Shown: positions 1 through 7,237 of the stretch, piece after piece
Position numbering within the stretch: position 1 is the stretch's first letter
How the letters are laid out: each line of letters starts with the position of its first letter
Source of the DNA: JAFGED01 sp034430835
Lineage (GTDB): Bacteria > Chloroflexota > Anaerolineae > B4-G1
Reading direction: 5' to 3'
DNA: 21,173 nucleotides
Assembly (NCBI GenBank): GCA_034430835.1
Contig: DAOUDX010000365.1
Coordinates: forward strand, 1-21,173
Translations under genes and position numbers: made by a program
The notes under the pieces: generated by a model
Seen by the model: the letters and a program-made list of their open reading frames with translations, nothing else
What the model was told of the DNA's origin: nothing
Database searches by the model: none

Positions 1-32
1 CGTGTTGGCAACCTGTCATCAGAGAGCGATCC

Positions 33-311
33 CTATCCTGGACTTCTTGGTCGAGTTGCAGCGTGCTGTGGGAAACCCGCCGTCCCTAGGTCCACCGCAG
101 CCCGCTCCCACTTGACGCTAAACAAGTACTTTCGGAGAAACAGATCCTCGTCGATGTCGAAACGCTCGTACGAGCCCGGTACCGTAGACGCTGCCGGGAC
201 AGGAACTTGCGTAGACGCAGATGTCGGCTCAGCCTGCTCTCCTCCACATCCAGCCAAGAGAAGGACACACACGATCGATGGAGCAACCTGAAACAGCAGT
301 CTTTGATTCAT
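33..311 (-). CDS. small lipoprotein, unknown function
   Basis: A 92-residue protein starting MNQRLLF. A hydrophobic segment ends in the lipobox LLLAGC, with the cysteine at residue 22, so it should be cleaved by signal peptidase II and anchored as a lipoprotein. A Ser/Thr/Pro-rich spacer follows, then a short charged region (SYERFDIDEDLFLRKYLF). The start was chosen because GGAGG lies just upstream of this ATG and the longer frame would place extra residues before the signal peptide. A good promoter lies at 346-373. No family is recognised. The Arg/Pro-rich C-terminus (HAATRPRSPG) does not look like a folded domain, so a frameshift that shortened a longer protein running past the window edge is possible. 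Confidence 0.55.
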   Translation of the reverse strand: MNQRLLFQVAPSIVCVLLLAGCGGEQAEPTSASTQVPVPAASTVPGSYERFDIDEDLFLRKYLFSVKWERAAVDLGTAGFPQHAATRPRSPG

Positions 312-345
312 CAGACCTCCAGAATGTAGGGGGGAGCCAAGCGAT

Positions 346-373
346 AGTATACCACGCCGCCCGTGCACCGCAA
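346..373 (-). promoter_or_regulatory. predicted sigma-70-type promoter for the small lipoprotein
   Basis: On the minus strand TTGCGG (368-373), a 16-base spacer and TATACT (346-351) form a good -35/-10 pair. It sits between the stop of the transporter gene and the lipoprotein start at 311, leaving a leader of about 28 bases. Prediction from sequence only. Confidence 0.5.
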
Positions 374-399
374 AATCCAGTCGAAGGAGATCCGGCTCA

Positions 400-1323
400 T
401 TAGCCTCTGGACCGGCCGGTGGTGATGATCACCACGGCCAGGACGATGACCGCAGCCGCCAGCAGCATCTGCAGCGTCAGGGTCTCGCCGGCGACGGCCC
501 AGCCCAGCACGACGGCGACGACGGGGTTGACGTAGGCATACGTCGAGACACGCGCCGGCGTCGATACGCGCAGCAACCACGTATAGGCAGTGAACGCCAC
601 GATCGAGCCCAGCAACGTCAGGTAGCTCAGAGCCAGCCAAGAGCGGAGCGACACGCTGGCGAAATCAACCTGGATCCACTCACCCTTGACGCCGGCAGCC
701 AGCACGAGCAGGATACCGCCCGCAGACATCTCCATCGCCGTGCCCAGGAGTGGTGCATCGGGAAGCGCTGCCCGGCGGGCATAGAGCGAGCCAATGGACC
801 AGGAAAGCGCCGCCAGTGTCAGCATCCCCGCACCCAGTATGTCAACGCGGTGATCACCCAGCAAGTCGGCGGGGCCGATCAGCAAAACAATGCCGACCAA
901 CCCCAAGGCCAGCCCAACAAACACCTTGCTCGAAGGCCGGATCGCGCGCAAGAACACCCAGTCGAGCAGCACCATCCACAACGGCACAGTGGCGACCAGC
1001 AGCGCCGCCAGGCCCGAAGAGACACGCTGCTCGGCCAGAGTGACAAACCCATTTCCCCCGAGCAGGAGCAGCGCGCCAACAATAGCCGTAGCACGCCACT
1101 GCACGCCCGTCGGGCGCGGCGCGCCACCTCGCCGGGCCAGGACGTAGAGCAGCGGCCCGGCGACGATGAAACGCATCCCAGCCATCAGGAGTGGAGGGAG
1201 CGTCTCGATGGCAATGCGGATGCCCAAATAGGTTGAGCCCCAGATCACATAGATGGCGGCAAACGCCGCCACGATGTGCAGCCGGGACGGCGTGTTCGGC
1301 AAGATAGTCTCGGATGATGTCAC
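400..1323 (-). CDS. EamA-family (drug/metabolite superfamily) membrane transporter
   Basis: Very hydrophobic protein of about 307 residues with roughly ten membrane segments arranged as two EamA repeats. The N-terminal repeat carries the typical AIYVIWGSTYLGIRI segment followed by PPLLMAGMRFIVAG. The second half ends with the YAYVNPVVAVVLGW-type segment common to RhaT/YdcZ-like exporters. Such proteins usually export amino acids or small metabolites at the inner membrane, but the substrate cannot be read from sequence. The start used here is a GTG (VTSSETILPN) with GAGAG eight bases upstream. An in-frame ATG at 1386 would add 21 residues that do not resemble the family. The gene stands alone between two lipoprotein genes on the same strand. 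Confidence 0.88.
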   Translation of the reverse strand: MTSSETILPNTPSRLHIVAAFAAIYVIWGSTYLGIRIAIETLPPLLMAGMRFIVAGPLLYVLARRGGAPRPTGVQWRATAIVGALLLLGGNGFVTLAEQRVSSGLAALLVATVPLWMVLLDWVFLRAIRPSSKVFVGLALGLVGIVLLIGPADLLGDHRVDILGAGMLTLAALSWSIGSLYARRAALPDAPLLGTAMEMSAGGILLVLAAGVKGEWIQVDFASVSLRSWLALSYLTLLGSIVAFTAYTWLLRVSTPARVSTYAYVNPVVAVVLGWAVAGETLTLQMLLAAAVIVLAVVIITTGRSRG

Positions 1324-1639
1324 AGCGATCTCTCGTTTCGTTAGTTTCAAAGGCCGCCAGTATAACACACCATGCAGGTACTGCAAGAAAAAACAGGGAC
1401 AGTACTCCTGCCCCCGTCAGCCACGCAGCCACCTTGCGAAGGCAGCGGACTACTCACCCAGACTTTTGCAAGGTTGGAGCCATCAGTAGTCCCCCTCTTG
1501 AGTGTTGGTGGCAAACGTTGCCCAAATTGAACCGCCAAGGCGCTAAGAACGCAGAGAGAAATACGCAAAGGCTTGGCGCCCTTCCCGTCTTTGCGGTGAA
1601 AAGCTCCCAGCAACACTCAACGGAGAGACTATCGAGCCA
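1324..1639. other. intergenic stretch with a repeat-like segment
   Basis: No convincing gene is present. The stretch holds the upstream region of the transporter gene and, at about 1529-1600, a segment that starts with ACCGCCAAGGCGC and ends with TTTGCGGTGAA. Its two ends are roughly head-to-head copies (ACCGC-AAG on both strands). Similar CGCAAAG-type runs are common as dispersed non-coding repeats in bacterial genomes, so this is probably one, though copy number cannot be seen here. Short reading frames across it on both strands lack ribosome sites and protein-like composition. Confidence 0.4.
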
Positions 1640-2056
1640 TCAACCGAGATCATAGTCAATAGCGAGCAATATGTCTTTGGCGTCGCTGGCCGCGATCTTG
1701 TACTCTACCTCACCTTCGTCATTGAGCGTCACGGTGCCGCTGCCCCTGGAAAGCTCGCCCGGCCTGACGTCCAGGCTGAGGACAACGCTGCCATCGACAT
1801 CCAGAAACTCGACCGTGTACGAGCCTTCCTTCACGCCGGCAGCGACCTCCAGGTCAACGGTCGCCCCAGGAAAGTTCTCGGCGATCTCGACCTCGTTGGT
1901 GACAGTGCCGCTGGCATCCCCCTTGATCTCGATGCGGCCCGAGTTGCCACTGGACGTGCGGGACTCGGAGAACACGTACGAACCGCCGCCGCTGCAGGCA
2001 AGCGCGGCCAGGATCAAGACCGCAGCGGCAATGAATAGAACCTTGGACCTTTGCAT
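1640..2056 (-). CDS. small lipoprotein, beta-rich, unknown function
   Basis: A 138-residue protein starting MQRSKVLF. The signal peptide ends in LAALAC, with the lipobox cysteine at residue 21, followed by SGGG. The mature part alternates short hydrophobic and polar stretches (GRIEIKG, GATVDLEVAAG, GSYTVEFLD, GSVVLSLDV, GSGTVTLND), which suggests a small beta-sandwich exposed on the outside of the cytoplasmic membrane. GGAGG six bases before the ATG fixes the start; a longer in-frame ATG at 2131 would place 25 residues before the signal peptide. No known domain is recognised. It is transcribed in the same direction as the genes on either side but separated from them by non-coding gaps. Confidence 0.7.
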   Translation of the reverse strand: MQRSKVLFIAAAVLILAALACSGGGSYVFSESRTSSGNSGRIEIKGDASGTVTNEVEIAENFPGATVDLEVAAGVKEGSYTVEFLDVDGSVVLSLDVRPGELSRGSGTVTLNDEGEVEYKIAASDAKDILLAIDYDLG

Positions 2057-2114
2057 AACACACCTCCCGAATAAAAGCTCGAAACTTGGTATCTTCTCAG
2101 AAAGTCGGGGAGGG

Positions 2115-2166
2115 TAGGCGCGGTTTCCCAACCGCGAGTCGCTACGCGATTTGGAAGTCGCGGCTA
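2115..2166. repeat. REP-like double hairpin
   Basis: CGCGGTT (2119-2125), the loop TCCC and AACCGCG (2130-2136) form a perfect 7-bp hairpin. It is followed by GCGA/TCGC pairing (2146-2161), with near-complementary GTAG/CTAC ends. The compact paired-hairpin form in a gap between genes is typical of REP-type intergenic elements. Other copies cannot be checked here. Confidence 0.42.
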
Positions 2167-2225
2167 CAGCGTTGCATTCCTAGGAGTTTTGAGAAGACAC
2201 GAAACTCGACCCCAGACTTTCCGCT

Positions 2226-2690
2226 TCAATGTGGCTCAAGTTGCCCCAACTGCTCTTGCATCCCATCCACATGGGTGCCGGGCCAGTACACCCGCCCACA
2301 GCCAGGGCAGCGGCGGAAGTCACTCTGCGTCCGAAGCACGTAGGGGGGCACGCGGTCAGCCACATCATCAGAAGAGACAGGCTCCAGCACCGTGTTGCAC
2401 ACCGCACAGCGGGAAAGCGCCGGGTCGGGCGGAGGGCCCAGCGCGTCCTGCACCTCACGCACCTGCACCTCCAGCACCTCCGATTGGATCAGCAGCGCGC
2501 GCAGGCCGCGCCGGGCCGCCAGCTCGCGGTCGCGCGTGAGCAGCACGCGACCCTCCGCACGGGCGCGGCGGGCCAGCTCGTGGTCGTCGGCGGCGTTATC
2601 GTAGGCCGTGTCGTAGCCCAGCAGCCGCAGCCACTTGGCCAGCTTACCCAGCATCCCATCGGCCAGAAGCCGTAGTGGTCGGCCATTCAT
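2226..2690 (-). CDS. Mut7-C RNase-domain protein with C-terminal zinc ribbon
   Basis: About 154 residues. The N-terminus RLLADGMLGKLAKWLRLLGYD and the internal LLTRDRELAAR are characteristic of the Mut7-C domain (PIN-like fold, predicted RNase), where the conserved acidic residues form the metal site. The C-terminal part has CAVC and, about 35 residues later, CPGC, a four-cysteine zinc ribbon normally fused to this domain in bacteria and archaea, so the protein looks complete. The cellular substrate is unknown for the family. Translation could begin at ATG 2690 or at the GTG just before it (2693); neither has a strong ribosome site. It is divergent from the Amt-like gene, sharing an 84-base upstream region. 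Confidence 0.85.
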   Translation of the reverse strand: MNGRPLRLLADGMLGKLAKWLRLLGYDTAYDNAADDHELARRARAEGRVLLTRDRELAARRGLRALLIQSEVLEVQVREVQDALGPPPDPALSRCAVCNTVLEPVSSDDVADRVPPYVLRTQSDFRRCPGCGRVYWPGTHVDGMQEQLGQLEPH

Positions 2691-2704
2691 CACAAACGAT
2701 ACAT

Positions 2705-2733
2705 TTGGCTAAAACGATAGAGTCTGGTAATAT
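2705..2733 (+). promoter_or_regulatory. predicted promoter for the Amt-like gene
   Basis: TTGGCT (2705-2710), a 17-base spacer and TAATAT (2728-2733) match the sigma-70 pattern and lie 41 bases before the ATG at 2775. Sequence prediction only. Confidence 0.5.
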
Positions 2734-2774
2734 TGGGGCCGTTACACGACCAATTCTACTCCAAGGACACAATC

Positions 2775-4118
2775 ATGGCAATCGAGATCTGGCTTCCGGC
2801 ATTGTTGGGCTACCTCATCCCCATGGGACTGTTCCTGCTGGCCTGGGGCGGCATGGAGCCACAGCGGGCGCGCCGGGCAGCGACGGTGGGCACGCTGGCA
2901 TTGGCACTGGCAGCGCTGGGATATTTTGCGGTGGGCTTTGCCTTTCACCTCGGTGGCGCAAAGGTCATCGATAACCAGCCAGTTTATGCAGGGCTGGACG
3001 CGCTCTACGCCATCGGCGATGAGAAAGAGTGGGGACTGATCGGGCTAGCAGGCTTTTTCCTGAGCGGGGACAAGGACGGGAATCCCCTGACGCCGGAAGT
3101 AATGGCGCTGTTCGTGAACTACCTGCCGATGGCGGCGACGGCGGTGCTGCTGGTCGTGCTGAGCGCGCATGGACGCGCGCGTGGCTGGCAGGTTGCCCTC
3201 GGCGGGCTGGTTATTGCGATGACCCTCTTCCCCATCGCAGCCTGCTGGGCCTGGGGTGGCGGGTGGCTATCGAACCTGGGATCGGAAGCAACGGTAGCGC
3301 GCGGGCATGGCTTTGTCGATTTCGCCGGCTCCGGCGTGGTCTACCTGCTGGGCGGAATGGCGGCACTGGGCGCGCTGATAGCGCTGGGCCAGCGGCTGGA
3401 GCGCGGCAAGCCGGGTGAGCCGGAAGAGATGCCGCCTGCCCACTTCCCCCTGCTGGCGAACCTGGGTGCGCTGCTGTTCGGGCTGGGGTTGATGAGTTGG
3501 TCGCTGAGCACGCCTTTCCACGCCGCCGGCGCAGGGCTCAACCTGCCGCGCATCGCGGTCAATGTGGTACTGGCGGGCGCCGGGGCGATCCTGATCTCAC
3601 AGGCCTATTGCTGGCTCACCGTGGGTCACGCCGACGCGCTGATGTCGGCGCGGGGGGCGGTGGCCGGATTCGTCGCCATCGCGGCGGGCGCACCCTTCGT
3701 ATCGCCCTTGGCCGCGCTGGCGCTCGGCGCCCTCGCCGGCATCCTGCTGCCGCTTGGCGTCTACCTGATGCAACACGGGCTGCGCCTGCCCGACAGGACG
3801 GCCATGGTGGCGATAGGCATCACTGCCGGACTGTTGGGCCTGCTGGCCGTGGCCATTTTCGCCGACGGGCTGTGGGGGCAAGGGTGGAACAGGGTCGGCC
3901 CGGAAGAATACCAGACCGAGATGGCCAAGGGTGTGACGGGGTTCCTGCCAGCGGAAAAGTTCAGCACCGGCGACGGCCCTGGCCAACTGATCGCCCAATT
4001 GGCCGGAATCGGCGCGATCGGGTCCCTATCCTTCTTCGCCGGCTGGCTCACGTTTGTGGTGTTGAACCTGCCGTACGTGCGACCGTGGGAGCGATGGGGG
4101 AAACCGAGAGCCGAATAG
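2775..4118 (+). CDS. Amt/Rh-family ammonium-transporter-like membrane protein lacking the twin histidines
   Basis: A 447-residue protein with about eleven membrane segments. Family landmarks appear in order: CWAWGGGWLSNLG (157-169), GHGFVDFAGSGVV (177-189), and AGFVAIAAGAPFVSPLAA (297-314), matching the Amt signature and the GLVAITAGCAFVSP region. In E. coli AmtB the pore is lined by His168 (in DFAGGTVVH) and His318 (in VHGVGG). The aligned positions here are Tyr190 and Gly348, so both are lost, while the structural Asp182 remains. Transport of ammonium by the usual mechanism is therefore doubtful; a sensor role or a different small solute is possible. The start ATG at 2775 follows AAGGA; an upstream in-frame ATG at 2733 overlaps the predicted promoter. 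No glnK gene is adjacent. Confidence 0.75.
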   Translation: MAIEIWLPALLGYLIPMGLFLLAWGGMEPQRARRAATVGTLALALAALGYFAVGFAFHLGGAKVIDNQPVYAGLDALYAIGDEKEWGLIGLAGFFLSGDKDGNPLTPEVMALFVNYLPMAATAVLLVVLSAHGRARGWQVALGGLVIAMTLFPIAACWAWGGGWLSNLGSEATVARGHGFVDFAGSGVVYLLGGMAALGALIALGQRLERGKPGEPEEMPPAHFPLLANLGALLFGLGLMSWSLSTPFHAAGAGLNLPRIAVNVVLAGAGAILISQAYCWLTVGHADALMSARGAVAGFVAIAAGAPFVSPLAALALGALAGILLPLGVYLMQHGLRLPDRTAMVAIGITAGLLGLLAVAIFADGLWGQGWNRVGPEEYQTEMAKGVTGFLPAEKFSTGDGPGQLIAQLAGIGAIGSLSFFAGWLTFVVLNLPYVRPWERWGKPRAE

Positions 4119-4132
4119 CCAGCCAGTCCAAC

Positions 4133-4618
4133 CTACCGCGCCAGTTCCAGCGCGCGGGCGGCCGCCTTCTCCGGGGTATCGACGTAGACGATGGGCGCGG
4201 GTGGGTGCGCCTCGCGCCGCACTTCCCACGTCCTCAGCCCCACCACCGGCACGCCGAATCTCAGTGCGAACGCGATCTCGCTCAGCGTGCCATAGCTTCC
4301 TCCTATGGCGACCACGGCCTGAGCGGTCCGTGCGACGACGGCGTTGCGAGCCTCGCCCAGCCCGGTCACGATAGGAACGTCCACGTAGGGGTTGGCTTGG
4401 CTGCGGTCGGTGCCGGGCAGGATGCCGACGGTGAGCCCACTGGCAACCTTTGCCCCCCTACAGGCAGCCTCCATCACCCCGCCACGCCCGCCGCAGAGGA
4501 GCACCGCGCCACCCTCAGCCAGCGCCCGGCCCACGGCCTCGGCAGCAGCAGCTTCCTCCGCCGTCGCCGCTGAGCCGCCGATGACCGCAATGATGGGTGA
4601 CCGATGAGCGTCCCTCAT
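4133..4618 (-). CDS. SLOG-fold (TIGR00725 / LOG-like) protein
   Basis: 161 residues with a Rossmann-like SLOG fold: IIAVIGGSA at the N-terminus, LLCGGRGGVMEAACRGA in the middle and VVAIGGSYGTLSEIAFAL near residue 105-122. The GGRGGVM and GGS.GTL.E motifs bind a nucleotide or nucleotide-derived ligand in this superfamily, which includes the cytokinin-activating LOG enzymes and the TIGR00725 group. The TIGR00725 group has no firmly assigned reaction. The start ATG directly follows the TGA of the 2H phosphoesterase gene (TGAATG), with GGAGG inside the end of that gene, so the two are translationally coupled. This is the last gene of the operon and converges on the Amt-like gene with a 14-base gap. 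Confidence 0.82.
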   Translation of the reverse strand: MRDAHRSPIIAVIGGSAATAEEAAAAEAVGRALAEGGAVLLCGGRGGVMEAACRGAKVASGLTVGILPGTDRSQANPYVDVPIVTGLGEARNAVVARTAQAVVAIGGSYGTLSEIAFALRFGVPVVGLRTWEVRREAHPPAPIVYVDTPEKAAARALELAR

Positions 4619-5167
4619 TCAGCCTCCCAGAGGGAAAGCATACAACCTCCGCACAGGACGAAACTCGATCAACTCAACCTCAACCAGGCAGGCTGGCCCA
4701 ACAACATCGGCGCTACGACAGATCTCGACAGCAGCAGGAATCTTCTCAGGCGGCAACTCCATCGCTGCCGTACAGTGAGGAACCCAATTACTCGGATAGT
4801 AGTACTTGAGCGAGGGAATGCTCAGAGCGGCCAACCGGCGATGAAATCTCTCGTGAAGATCGAGCATTTCCGCCGTCACAACAGGCGCGATGAAAACCAC
4901 GCCCTCTGCACCGGGGAAGGCCCCAACAGCACTCAGGGTGACTTCCAGAGGTGAACTTTCCCGCGCAAAAGCGTCGAGTTCAGCGCGCAAGCTGGCAGGG
5001 TCAAGACTCTCGAAAACGGCTAGACTGACGTGCGGACACGCACCAATATCTAGCATGAAGGAACTCACCCCTGTCTGAGCAAGCGCCTCCCACAGAGCTC
5101 TCAAGCGAGCTCCCATCACTGGATCGAACAGCAGCTCGACAGCAAACCCATTCTCCACCAAGCCCAC
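4619..5167 (-). CDS. 2H phosphoesterase / 2'-5' RNA ligase-like protein
   Basis: 182 residues with the two-histidine signature of the 2H superfamily: PHVSLAV (His46, Ser48) and PHCTAAM (His131, Thr133). Enzymes of this fold hydrolyse 2',3'-cyclic phosphate or related bonds in RNA ends or nucleotides. The divergent N-terminus and the H-x-S variant separate it from the true ThpR encoded at 8434-9024, so the substrate is open. It lies 20 bases downstream of the broken acetyltransferase gene and its stop codon abuts the ATG of the SLOG gene, arguing for a joint function of these last two genes. Confidence 0.8.
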   Translation of the reverse strand: MGLVENGFAVELLFDPVMGARLRALWEALAQTGVSSFMLDIGACPHVSLAVFESLDPASLRAELDAFARESSPLEVTLSAVGAFPGAEGVVFIAPVVTAEMLDLHERFHRRLAALSIPSLKYYYPSNWVPHCTAAMELPPEKIPAAVEICRSADVVGPACLVEVELIEFRPVRRLYAFPLGG

Positions 5168-5187
5168 TCCCCGCGCAGCGCGAACCT

Positions 5188-5742
5188 CTACCCACCGCGC
5201 AACTTGGACTCTTTCGGCGAAACCGCAGCAGACGCGCCTCCCGCTGACCCTGGTGCCACATTGCCTGCGGAAAGCTCTTTCCTGAACACGATCAAATCAT
5301 CGCCAGGGGCATAGAAATCGCGCACCGTCGCCTCGTGGCAATACCCACAGGCCACGTAGAAGCCGCGCGCCGCAGCATAAGGAGACGTGCTGGACGTTTC
5401 TACCACCAGCAGGCGACCATCCCTGGCCCGCACCTCGGCCTCGACTCGAGCCAATAGGTCACGCCCAATACCGCGTCCCCGGCAAGCTGGGTCCACAGCG
5501 ATCCAGTAGAGATCGAAGGTACCGCAGGTCAAAGGATGGGGTCCCAAGCAGGCAAACCCCTGCAGTCAACCCCAATCCCGACGTACCAGGAACACGTATC
5601 CACTCCCCTCGCCCGCACTTTGGTAGGCATTCCAGAGTTCTTCGACACAGCTACGTTCCGTAGGCGTAAACAAACCGGCTGCTGCGGCCAGCTTCAGAAT
5701 GGCCGACCCGTCGGTCTCCGACGCCAGTCCGATCGTAGGCAT
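5188..5742 (-). pseudogene. GNAT-family N-acetyltransferase interrupted by an in-frame UGA
   Basis: Read through one stop codon, the 185-codon frame gives a complete GNAT protein. The N-terminal part runs from MPTIGLASETDG (AAGGAGG seven bases before the ATG at 5742) through GYVFLVRRDWG, then a TGA at 5568-5566, then LQGFACLGPHPLT, FDLYWIAVDPACRGRGIGRDLL (acetyl-CoA-binding R/Q-x-x-G-x-G/A motif) and the C-terminal YAAARGFYVACGY segment. Both halves are in the same frame and together cover the fold, so this looks like one nonsense change rather than two genes. UGA is used as an ordinary stop elsewhere in the window. If expressed, each half would lack essential parts. Its first 92 bases overlap the end of the ATP-grasp gene. 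Confidence 0.75.
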
Positions 5743-6790
5743 AGACTTCCCTCCTTGCAGATTGCAGGATGCGAACGACCATCTTTTCGTAGGAATACCC
5801 TGCTTCCATAGCAGCGCGGCTGAACCCAGCATCGGGAGAGATGTCTGGGTTGCAGTTCACCTCCAGGACGTAGGGAATCCCCTCACCACTCACCCGCATA
5901 TCCACCCGTGCATAGCCCCGGCACCCCATGATCTTCCAGGCACGTTGCGCCGTGCCCTTGATACGAGAGGCCAGAGACCGTTCCACGGGGGCCGGGCACA
6001 GAATGGGCGTGTGGCAATACTCGAAGGAGCCGCTCTCCCACTTGGCGGCATAGGACACGATGCACTCGTGGGCCCTGTCAAACGCGCTGAAATCCACCTC
6101 CGCCAGGGGCAGCACATCCGGCCGGCTGCCCCACAACGATACGTTGAACTCCCTGCCGACCACGAACGCTTCCACCAGCGCAGCCTGGCGGTAATGGTCC
6201 ACCACGTAGGCCACTCGATCACGCAGCGCCCGGATCGTGTGTACGACCGCTTCTCCATCGATCCCGAGGCTGGCATCCTCGGCTACCGGCTTGACGATGA
6301 GCGGAAACGGGAATCCGTCACCGGCGACGGCATCCACCTCGTCGGGATGCCGAAAGAGCCACCAGGGAGGCGTAGGCACACCTCCAGCACTCAATAGGGA
6401 CTTGGCCTGTTGCTTGTGCGTGGAACGGACGAGCGCATCTCCGCGCGTCCCGGTGAACCGGTATCCCATCGCCTCCAGAGCCCAGGCAATGCGCGCCTCC
6501 TCGAACAAGCGCCCATCCAGCCCCTCCGCCAGGTTAAAGATCACCCAGTCGATGGGCGGATAGGGGACCAGAGCTTCCTCCACGCCGGTAGTCAGCGGCA
6601 GCAGTACCGCCCGATAGCCCGCCCTGCGCAGCACGTCGGCCACATTCTGGGCACAGGTGATAACACCGCGTTCAGCGAGCAAATCCCCCGGCCGGCCCTT
6701 GACCATCCGCGTGCTATGGTTGTACAAGACGATCACGCCCGCTACACAATCCGACTGAAGCGGCACCTCCTCGACGTGCTCGATGTTCAT
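5651..6790 (-). CDS. ATP-grasp ligase, D-Ala-D-Ala ligase-like
   Basis: 379 residues with the ATP-grasp fold. FNLAEGLDGR (85-94) resembles the N-terminal domain of D-Ala-D-Ala ligases. FPLIVKPVAEDASLGI (162-177) carries the ATP-binding Lys167, and LVEAFVVGREF (205-215) forms the nucleotide loop. RGYARVDMRV plus YVLEVNCNPDISP supply the magnesium ligands Asp297, Glu310 and Asn312. The enzyme should activate a carboxylate as acyl-phosphate and join it to an amine. Its position after a LysW-like carrier and an aminomutase fragment suggests it links a small molecule to the carrier's acidic C-terminus, as LysX does, but that is inference. The start overlaps the preceding gene's stop (ATGA) with GAGGAGGGG upstream. 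The last 30 residues overlap the GNAT start in another frame and may be a recent extension. Confidence 0.85.
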   Translation of the reverse strand: MNIEHVEEVPLQSDCVAGVIVLYNHSTRMVKGRPGDLLAERGVITCAQNVADVLRRAGYRAVLLPLTTGVEEALVPYPPIDWVIFNLAEGLDGRLFEEARIAWALEAMGYRFTGTRGDALVRSTHKQQAKSLLSAGGVPTPPWWLFRHPDEVDAVAGDGFPFPLIVKPVAEDASLGIDGEAVVHTIRALRDRVAYVVDHYRQAALVEAFVVGREFNVSLWGSRPDVLPLAEVDFSAFDRAHECIVSYAAKWESGSFEYCHTPILCPAPVERSLASRIKGTAQRAWKIMGCRGYARVDMRVSGEGIPYVLEVNCNPDISPDAGFSRAAMEAGYSYEKMVVRILQSARREVYAYDRTGVGDRRVGHSEAGRSSRFVYAYGT

Positions 6791-7218
6791 ATCCCCTCCT
6801 CTCTAACAGCACTCGGCACCAGATTATTGCGCACCACCACCCGGCTGTCGGACGCGCTGAGCAAGTAATTGGGCAGCACGTCCATCTCCCCCAACGAATC
6901 AGCCATCCCGGCCTCGAAAGGCACGAGCTCGCACGCCGTCGGCACGACCTGCCGCCGGATCGGGCAGCCCGGATTGTCGGGGGCCATCAAACCTGCAAAG
7001 AGAGGGGTGATATTGACTCGGAAGCAGTCCGGTGGAGAAAATCCGGCGATCTCGTCTGGAGTGAGGCGGATGACCCGGCCCAGCTCCTCCACCGTATTCA
7101 GGCGATGGCTCAACTGCCAGCGCCAGTCATTCCACTGCTCCAGGGAAACATTCTTCCAGGGGTAAGGTGGCCAACGTTGGCCAGGGGGCTCCTCAGCTTC
7201 AACTGTCATATCCTCCAT
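6787..7218 (-). CDS. KamA (lysine 2,3-aminomutase)-type N-terminal domain without the radical-SAM core
   Basis: 143 residues. The segments WNDWRWQLSHRLNTVEEL (29-46), FRVNITPLFAGLM (66-78) and CPIRRQVVPTACEL (85-98) match the start of KamA-family lysine 2,3-aminomutases (W.DW.WQ..HR, F...ITP..A.L, CPIR.Q.VPT..EL). In that family this part is followed by a radical-SAM barrel with the CxxxCxxC cluster and a PLP lysine, for a total above 400 residues. Here the match fades at SRVVVRNNLVP, about where the first barrel strand would be, and the frame ends after EEGI. No radical-SAM sequence follows, because the ATP-grasp gene begins at once with a 4-base overlap. It is either a remnant kept in the operon or a stand-alone domain with another role. 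Confidence 0.72.
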   Translation of the reverse strand: MEDMTVEAEEPPGQRWPPYPWKNVSLEQWNDWRWQLSHRLNTVEELGRVIRLTPDEIAGFSPPDCFRVNITPLFAGLMAPDNPGCPIRRQVVPTACELVPFEAGMADSLGEMDVLPNYLLSASDSRVVVRNNLVPSAVREEGI

Positions 7219-7237
7219 TTACTCTTCACTCCTTCTG

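Noticed and set aside
3497..4573. A 358-codon plus-strand frame overlapping the Amt-like and SLOG genes
   Set aside because: Arg/Pro-rich shadow frame of GC-rich coding DNA; it spans two well-supported genes on opposite strands and has no family features.
5566..5568. UGA as selenocysteine in the acetyltransferase
   Set aside because: The hairpin after the UGA is only five base pairs, the position is a surface turn before GFACLGP with no catalytic cysteine in GNAT enzymes, and no selenium genes are visible.
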